Positions 58,401 to 64,000 of a stretch of 64,000 nt of DNA are shown piece by piece. Position 1 is the stretch's first letter. Every line of letters begins with the position of its first letter. Location of the stretch: positions 35,199,799-35,263,798 of the forward strand of contig CM076851.1 of NCBI GenBank assembly GCA_039519185.1, given 5' to 3'. This DNA comes from Astragalus membranaceus. Lineage: Eukaryota > Streptophyta > Magnoliopsida > Fabales > Fabaceae. Made by a program: the position numbers and the translations under genes. The notes beneath the pieces are model-generated. The model saw nothing but the letters and a program-made list of their open reading frames with translations. It made no database searches and was not told the DNA's origin.

Positions 58401-58962
58401 ACATTTGCATAGTCCTTGGGAGCTTTTTGATGCCGATACTCAATGGGAACAGCCTCATATTGATGCCAACACAAGAAATAAACTGCTATCTGCTCTCACC
58501 AAATTACAGCAGTCTGGCAACACCGTTCAGGTATCAATCCAAAATCCATAGCATAGAGTTTGACTTTGGTTTGTGCTGCTGAATTGAATGTAAATATTTA
58601 CTCCTTATTTATTTCCAGGATCGTTATGGGTTGCATGAATTGAAGAAAATTTCAAATAAGTCTAAATTTGTAAACAGGTATTCTACATTCCATCGTTTTT
58701 TAGAACAGAACTATGTAAGGTAAATGCATCTACATTTGCTTAAATATTAGCTTGTTGTAAATGCAGGTTTCCTGTTCCTTTGTCTGTTGAATTAATACAG
58801 TCGAGGTTGGAGAATAATTACTACCGTAGTATGAAGGCACTGAAGCATGATGTCTCAGTTCTACTGTCTAACGCCACCTCTTTTGTTGAAAAGGATGCAG
58901 AGCTATCAGCCAAAATCAAACGCCTCTCAGAGTGGTTCACAAAGACATTATCATCTTCATAG
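37434..58962 (+). CDS. WD40-repeat and bromodomain protein, BRWD/PHIP family
   Basis: Coding exons (all GT-AG): 37434-37774, 38042-38196, 38322-38561, 41884-41993, 42100-42177, 42277-42383, 49188-49279, 49357-49475, 50227-50330, 50436-50513, 50722-50800, 50957-51125, 51575-51645, 54017-54097, 54180-54250, 54691-54787, 54867-54926, 55318-55372, 55464-55864, 55947-57803, 57955-58530, 58619-58677, 58767-58962. They join in one frame to 1731 codons plus stop. The protein has an N-terminal helical region (1-230), about eight WD40 repeats (235-680; DDRLVKVWS, NDCIIRVWR, GTCRIWDAR, DNLARVWN, GSAIIWIP, GRTIVWD), a long Ser/Asn/acidic disordered segment with basic patches (about 720-1440), a region like the PHIP crypto-Tudor (from GDEIVYLRQGHQEY, 1445-1647) and a C-terminal bromodomain (1660-1731). 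Animal relatives are CUL4-DDB1 substrate receptors that bind chromatin; the WDAR tetrapeptide fits a DWD box. Nuclear role inferred. The ATG begins MALQKYIPGD, right after the leader acceptor. Confidence 0.93.
40092..40442 (+). pseudogene. Unrecognised ORF in intron 3
   Basis: A 116-codon frame with a charged, non-repetitive composition (motifs VEEMRSSHSEVVILLPATE and KHSEQVPKVRIDIRPDLL). Reading may extend upstream to about 39960 across a stop. I do not recognise it. It lies upstream of a polypurine tract and LTR-like sequence, so it is probably part of a decayed LTR retrotransposon, or host sequence captured by one. No start context supports a separate gene. Confidence 0.4.
40678..41088 (+). 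pseudogene. Unrecognised ORF in intron 3
   Basis: A 136-codon frame of normal protein-like composition, rich in Cys, His and charged residues (CFYCIEPAYF, REVCHHIIHPLFYEHK, RKCNILRWKHEISL). No known domain is recognised, and it contains no RT, integrase or protease motif. It ends about 150 bp before a polypurine tract, so it could be the tail of a retroelement polyprotein or a transduced gene piece. Confidence 0.4.
41210..41650 (+). mobile_element. Truncated LTR element: polypurine tract and putative LTR
   Basis: GGGGGAGGGGCAGGGGG (41217-41233) is a typical polypurine tract, followed by TGTTAAACTTC at about 41238, an LTR-like start. The LTR would include AGGAATAAATAGG and a G/T-rich end near 41550-41640. 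No partner LTR was found upstream, so this is a 3' fragment on the plus strand. Confidence 0.55.
42866..42870. other. Gypsy target-site duplication, left
   Basis: ATAAC, repeated at 48206-48210 directly after the element. Confidence 0.85.
42871..43320 (+). repeat. Gypsy 5' LTR
   Basis: 450 bp, TGTTAGCGCACATG...GGGTTTGTATCA. A 27-bp-longer central part than the 3' LTR comes from a local duplication around 43155-43220. Confidence 0.9.
43324..43337 (+). other. Putative gypsy primer-binding site
   Basis: TGGTCCGACCTGCC begins three bases after the LTR. The position is right; I could not assign the tRNA. Confidence 0.6.
43340..47873 (+). pseudogene. Gypsy gag-pol polyprotein, multiply frameshifted
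   Basis: Starts MPPKKMEAKVAV at 43340. Gag is split near 43650 and near 43975; an in-frame stop lies at 44145. The next frame has zinc knuckle CFKCGGPFHPRHQC, protease LVDSGATQNF followed by an apparent deletion, and RT with VDYRALNK and FFDDILIYS. A frameshift near 45655 leads to RNase H (DASGNGLGAIL), with a run of G bases at 45823 within it; another near 46085 leads to integrase. The integrase zinc finger keeps two His, but the first Cys of the final CxxC pair is Tyr (YLIC). The DDE core is present (DFITGLP, SDRDPIF, NRCVETF). A last shift at 47345 precedes the chromodomain-like end (VLVQWCHKP, ATWEDSD). The final 30 codons or so, with the stop, lie inside the 3' LTR. Confidence 0.92.
47783..48205 (+). 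repeat. Gypsy 3' LTR
   Basis: 423 bp, preceded by the purine-rich GGGGAGGGCAG (47772-47782). It contains the end of the polyprotein frame (to 47873). Confidence 0.9.
48409..48560 (+). mobile_element. Au-like SINE
   Basis: Box A-like TTGGCGTAATGATAAGG, box B-like AAGTTCAAATCC, and a 3' end with CACCGGGTGGGAGCCTCGTG, as in plant Au SINEs. Imperfect flanking duplication TACTTTATTA (48399-48408) and TACTTTCTTA (48561-48570). Confidence 0.8.
48664..49010 (+). mobile_element. TRIM-like repeat pair
   Basis: Two similar units (about 48664-48792 and 48870-49007) share AACCCAAGTCCCACATTGAC, TTACA(A)ACTGGTTTTGTG and TTGAGTT(A/G)G(A/G)CC, typical of plant TRIM LTRs. Each is followed by a degenerate tRNA-Met-like priming sequence (TGATACCATAGC, TTGGTGCCATGG). 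It has no coding capacity. Confidence 0.7.
49351..49360 (+). promoter_or_regulatory. NAGNAG tandem splice acceptor, BRWD exon 8
   Basis: TGGCAGCAGG offers two acceptors three bases apart; both keep the frame and add or drop one residue (VAGRSS or VGRSS) between WD40 repeats. Confidence 0.6.
49976..50020. repeat. Perfect 21-bp hairpin in BRWD intron 8
   Basis: TTTCAACATATAAGACTATCC (49976-49996) is followed after the loop GGT by its exact reverse complement (50000-50020). GGAT/ATCC on the outer sides extends the pairing with a mismatch. Confidence 0.9.
51962..52160. mobile_element. Stowaway-type MITE in BRWD intron 13
   Basis: About 199 bp with inverted ends GGGAGCGTATCAAGTGAGAG and, reversed, GGGGATGTATCAAGAGAGGG, flanked by TA on both sides within TA-rich DNA. 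TA duplication points to Tc1/mariner transposases. Confidence 0.75.
52760..53610 (+). repeat. Tandem 425-bp LTR/TRIM-like duplication in BRWD intron 13
   Basis: Two units (about 52760-53185 and 53195-53610) share ATCAAGTTGTTGGACA, TGTTAACCTCATAGCATAGC, GTGGTTTAGAGATTGATCC and TCTTAAGCTTTTGGGATAG. The ATGGTATCAGAGTTTC word (53323 region; ATTAGAG in the first unit) resembles a tRNA-Met primer site. No coding sequence. Confidence 0.8.
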
Positions 58963-61900
58963 CTCAAAGCTTTCTTGGGAAACTGGCCAGTATGAAAGCC
59001 CAGCTGGCTATTTTCCAGCAAACATTTTTTTGTAGATAGATAGATTCTATATTCTACCTTTCGGTTATTTTTTTTGTTCTTGTTTAGTGATTTAGCTGAG
59101 TTTAGAGATAATAACGGGATAAAGTAGCATTTTGCTGCAGAAAATTTCTGCAGCTACATTCATTATTTGTACAGAGACATCATTGATAGCCAAAATCGAA
59201 ATTCGCATTCACATTTTCTGGTACTTGATTTTTGGTTGAGGGTAGTTACTATCTTGTTTGAAGCTTATATGAAAAAAAAATTGAATATAATCTTAACATG
59301 AAAATATGATGTTGAGTACTGATCTGTAAACGTATATTTTTATTTATTTTCCTAAACCAAACTTATACCAGAATATCTTAAATTGTAATTATGAAAAAAA
59401 TGTTTTGGGTTTCAATTTGACGGATTATGAAGCAACTAATACGAGTCTAACTGAATTTTTGTTAGTTTGGGAGTTAGGAGAAAGATAGGAAGGAATTCTA
59501 AAGATCGAGTTTTGAACTTTTGAAGAAAAATTGGGTGTGGTGATAATACATGAAATATGAATAAAGGATAACAAAATGTGTATATTTTTGTCGTATTAAA
59601 AATCTTTATACTACTAAGCGCTTTTCACCTTAAAATATAGCTAACAAGAAATAAAGCACATTTAAAAGAATTACATAGTTCCATATAAAAAAAATCATAT
59701 ATTTATTTTATTTTTTTGACATACATATTCATTATTTATTGATAACTCCATTGTTTTGACATTTCATTTCAACCATATTTATTATTATTTAAAAACTAAC
59801 ACCATTGAATTGATAACAACACATCTGTCCAAAAAAAAGGCTTTGTTATGAACCATATTGACATGAATGCATATTCTATTTAACCGTCCTAAAAAGATTA
59901 AGGGCATGTTTCATTCTATTCTTAAAATGTAGTTTTTAGCTTTTAGTGTTTTGTTAATTTATTTTGCAAAACTCTCCTGCAAAATTGTTTTTTATTTTCT
60001 TGTTTTTAAAACTAAAAAATTAAAACAGATAATACTTATTATAAAAAACTTTTTTTCAGAAGTACTTTATAATGAATTTTAAAAATAAAAAATCCAAAAC
60101 ATAATCGAAAAAACCCTTAATTGTTAGTGGGTAGTATTTGGTAATACTTATATCTATCAGTACTTACAGACATATAATCAGATTCCATTTCTCTTTTTTG
60201 AAAAATAAGAACTAAAAAACACTATAACATATCTTCCACATAATGTATTATCTTTCTTTTTATTCCTATTAATAAAATAACAATTGTTGAGACTATTTTG
60301 AGTATTATAGTCCACCCATAATACACCATGCGTATAAAAAGTTAAAATACCCTTCATTCTCAATTTTGATTATCCATTCCCAATGTCGGTGAACGCAGAC
60401 ATAGGTCTAGAAGAGAAGGTTGTGGGTGTGACGATGGAGATGGCAACGATGGTCGAGGAGGTGGTAGAATTCTTGATCTGTTTTTGCAAAGTTCCTCCAT
60501 GATTTTTGAAGGGCAATTAGATGCTGCACCAAAGATCATTAGCGTTATGGCTCACGTTAAGAATCATAGGATCGTACATGCATAGATCGAATCCATAGGA
60601 GAGGTAGAGAGCATAAGAGTACTCATGAGGCAAAAGGGGTAAAAGTTCATCATAAGGAATCATATTGAAAAAAGATACTAAAAGTGAGTACACGATGTTC
60701 TATATATAGAGCTTATAGTAGGATCAACAAACGAACCAAAATGCTAAGTATTTCCTAACAAACTTGTAAACATAAACTAATTTCTATTTTCTTAATAGCT
60801 CAGACTCCAAACTCTACCTAAATTCAGATCATTGATTGAATGCGATGCTTAAATGTAAGTTGTAAACCTATATCTTATGATGAAACTATTTACTCAAGAA
60901 GACGTAGGTTAACTATGTTGCATTCATCGAAAATATCATCAACACGAACAACAATGTGAATACTTGCAAGTAAGAGGGTAGGGGCGGAAAAAGGGGAAAG
61001 GGCGGATGAGGTGAGGGAGAGGGATGGAGGTAGGCGTAGGGATGATAGGGGACACTTATATCATCCGATAGTGTTGATGAATTGTGCATTGATACAAGTT
61101 TTGGTTGGTACATGCTGTCTACTAGTCATATACTCTATTAGATTTCCAAATACAACCTTATTTAATTTTCTCCCACACTTCTTGTCAAACAAAACTCTCA
61201 TTTTTTGACAAAGTAGATCTACATTGTTTAACTCGGGTAAAGATTTAATTCATTGCCAAACATTTTTTTTTCAATTTAAACAAAATAGCAAATAACCACC
61301 ACATACACTATCATATATTATCACACAGCGTTCGAACCCAAAAGCCGACGTTCTCATGTCGCTATAAGTGTCAACACAACCAACAATGAGGTACACATTG
61401 TCGAACATCATCAAAAACCTTTGGAATTTCTTCTACATTGTTATGCATATAACTTTTAAAATCTCATTGACTAGCACTTGTAATTGGAATTAACCTGTCC
61501 AGAAATTATGATTTCAATAAATTGTGTATTTTGGTTTTACTTTGCCAAAAACTGATTTTAAATAAATTGACATTGTAAAATTGGTATCTTAGTCATATGC
61601 ATGTTCAATGTAAGGTGATTTATATATGAATATATTCGCATTAAAGTGACTTAAACAACAAAATTTAAATAACAATCACGCTTGTACATAAAAGCTCCAA
61701 ATCCCATCTAAGAATCAATTCTAGAGGTCAAGTCTATTCTACTCAAAAACACTTAAACACGTCATAGTCAATTTTATACTTCTAACATCACTTTGTACTT
61801 TCCCAGATAATATTTTAACAGCAGATAGTTTCAACTTTGAATAAGCTACTCTAATATGAGAACCATGATGCTAACTATATCTTATGCAACATGATATTAA

Positions 61901-62134
61901 CATTTTTTAAGCAAACATCATCTCATTCTCAGCGCATGAAAAGAAAATGGCATCCATAAAATTGATCAGCACTGACCTAGAAGGATTTGTTCATCAACTA
62001 AAATCATTTGACCAGGAACTACAGTTAAAGAGGAAGTAAAAATACTTCCGTATTCTTAGGGGAGAACTAAAAAATTCTGACAAAATATGTTAGATATCCC
62101 CAACACTAAACCTTGATTTGAGCATGCACAGATC
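58963..62134. other. Intergenic spacer between convergent genes
   Basis: The left part includes the BRWD 3' untranslated region (end not placed) and the right part that of RPB9. The middle is AT-rich with a GC-richer patch at 60370-61070 containing GAGGGAGAGGG words. No gene, tRNA or complete transposon was recognised. Confidence 0.6.
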
Positions 62135-63972
62135 TCAGTCTCTCCAACGATGTCCACAGTTTGGGTTGCAACAAACGAAAAAGAGTGTCATTCCCTCTTC
62201 CCCTCTGGCTGTTGCCTGCATACATCAAAAAAATTCAGATGAGCACAAGTGATTAACATAAGATTTCTGAACATGCTGTTTGACATTCGCCAAAATTACA
62301 TAAAAAAAGTAGGGACTTATTTATTCAGTGCTATTATTCTAAAGGAAAGCACAACTTCTCAAATCCAAAAGTTTACATTGAAACTTCTTTCAACTACACA
62401 ACATATCTGCATTACTTGGGCAGATAAAAATGTGTTTAGCATTTAAAGGTTAGAGTGTAGCTTGACCATTTGCAGCCACTAGGATCCTCCCCATTGAGGA
62501 ACTAATTTGGCATTTGAACAAGGAAAAAGAAGTAATTTGCACAGAACCAGAACATTTCTTATATACCAAAACAAAATACCCTTGTTTCTTATTTTGGGGA
62601 AAGGATGGATACTGAAGCAGCATTACAAACCAAGCTAAATAAGAGCCGTTCAAGCAAGATTTTCATTTTAAACTTGGCAGACATTCCAACTGATGAATGT
62701 CATTGTATCAAAAAAAGATAAAAACAAAAAAATGCTTTCAAGTTATGTGAGATCTATATTCTATTCCTAGCATCTTTGTCATGAGTAATGACACTTTATA
62801 AACTTAAACAGTTCACATTGGGACTTGATAACTTAAGCAGCACAAAGCATAATATCTGCACAGTTTTACAAACTACCAAATTGTCAAGATTGAAGCAAAT
62901 TCAATAATCCATATCATTCGGACTGGGGATTAAGTTAGAGACATTTCATTCACTGCTTATTCCTGAGCATGGAAATGCTTTCCTTGAAAAAGAAAAGACA
63001 TGTTAATTTTTCTGCTTTCCTTCTACAACTCACTTTTTCCAAACTAAGGGAGAGAAAGTTGAAAGATAAGTACTAATGTTCAGTCAATATTTGTATTACA
63101 TTCACAAGAGTCATCAGTGTCCTTAAATAATAAATCTCCATCATTATACCTCCCAATCTTTCCATGAACAAATGGAAGAAGGGAGTACCCAAAAAATACG
63201 GAATTAACACACTACTTTGAGTGAAGACCAAGATTGACACGGGACAATCTCTCTTCCCTCTAAACTTTTTAATACTAAACATACAAAATGAAAATAAAAG
63301 CAACTAATACTAAGTGCCATAGAACAGGTAGTTTACCTGGAAAAACACAGCTTCACCATGATTGCATTGAGTGCATCGAACAGCCTTGGTGCGAGGAAGA
63401 GTTGGATCAGCAGCTACATCCTGCAACACTTGAGTGCGCTCTCCAACAGAGTGATGTATTTCATTCCTATACACACAGAAGTTATCAGCAACCTCCTGAA
63501 CAACAACAACAACAACAACAACAAAAACAACAATGAACAATTAGTCAAATAAGCATATCCTAATTAAGTTGATAAAAAATGCTCCCTCTCAACACCAGAT
63601 TCAAGAGAACAGCAACCAACAATTTGGCCAATGTTTTTACACCCTAAGTCAAGAAAATAATCATTTTTCCTCCAAAAGCCATTTACCTAAAAGGAAAAAA
63701 TAAAAGCCCTGTCCTTAATAGTCTACATTTTTTAAAAAAATGGTTTCTTTCTTTTCACCATTTATTTGCATGCATAAAACCCTCACCAGGTGATACTCGT
63801 TCAAAAAATTGATAAAGAATAGAAGCAAAAAGGAAAACACTAAGTGGCTTGATTTTCAGGTGATGATTAAGAATTGCACTGTAGAGAAGAAGTGACCTGG
63901 TGATCGCAGTTACGGCAAGCGTAGAGAAGAATCTTCTGCTCTCTGTCTTCCTTAGGGTACAAAATGTTGTTA
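62135..63972 (-). CDS. RPB9: DNA-directed RNA polymerase II subunit RPB9 (partial)
   Basis: Three minus-strand exons: 63972-63897, 63495-63337 (53 codons) and 62215-62135, ending in TGA at 62137-62135. Introns begin GT and end AG. The first exon, with the N-terminal Met and the first Cys pair, lies beyond 64000. The sequence gives NNILYPKEDREQKILLY, then CRNC of the first zinc ribbon, HHSVGERTQVLQD, PTLPRTKAVRC, and the TFIIS-like second ribbon CTQC...CCNPNC ending GHRWRD. RPB9 sits on the jaw of Pol II and helps start-site choice, fidelity and transcript cleavage; in plants it is also found in Pol IV/V. Length fits the usual protein of about 114 residues. All visible zinc ligands are present, so it looks functional. 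Confidence 0.96.
63499..63532. repeat. AAC microsatellite in RPB9 intron
   Basis: About ten AAC units with one interruption, beginning three bases upstream (minus strand) of the exon at 63495. On the transcript it reads (GTT)n and forms the acceptor's pyrimidine-poor tract. Confidence 0.9.
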
Positions 63973-64000
63973 CTGAAACACAATCAATCAACAATTAATT

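Noticed and set aside
60913..61208. Pro/Ser-rich ORFs in the intergenic spacer
   Set aside because: Translation of a GAGGGAGAGGG-type patch; no homology recognised and no gene context.

Overview
The window is plant nuclear DNA and most likely comes from a papilionoid legume. The evidence is a pair of very large Ogre/Tat-type Ty3-gypsy elements whose LTRs begin TGTYATACCCCAATTTTG, an Au-like SINE, and intron-rich genes of plant type. The species cannot be fixed from sequence alone. No bacterial features, tRNA, rRNA or CRISPR were seen.

Positions 1-23882 are a nest of two Ogre-like LTR retrotransposons, both on the minus strand. The outer, older element has degraded gag, only the tail of pol, and its 3' LTR cut by the window edge. 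Its 5' LTR is split by a complete inner element (7909-21461, target-site duplication GTTTT) that has two nearly identical 3.47 kb LTRs and 6.6 kb of internal DNA with no gag or pol. The outer 5' LTR also carries a hAT-type MITE and a SINE. Both elements hold several families of repeats that fold into covarying hairpins; this is the most unusual signal in the window.

Positions 23883-34800 are gene-poor: AT-rich spacer with a tandem duplication, a SINE with an 18-bp duplication, a 554-bp Mutator-type MITE, a nearly intact Ty1/copia element (28870-33518, minus strand, one frameshift), and a 650-bp fold-back element just upstream of the next gene.

Positions 34850-58962 (+) hold one large gene for a WD40 plus bromodomain protein of the BRWD/PHIP family. 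I resolved 23 coding exons joining to 1731 codons in one frame. Its introns have collected transposons: a 3'-truncated LTR element with unrecognised ORFs (intron 3), a decayed chromovirus-like gypsy element, an Au-like SINE and TRIM-like repeats (intron 6), and a Stowaway-type MITE plus a tandem LTR/TRIM-like duplication (intron 13).

Positions 62135-63972 (minus, continuing beyond the window) hold three exons of RPB9, the zinc-ribbon subunit of RNA polymerase II, convergent with the BRWD gene across about 3.2 kb of AT-rich spacer. Both cellular genes act on chromatin or transcription, but convergent neighbours of this kind in plants need not be functionally linked.
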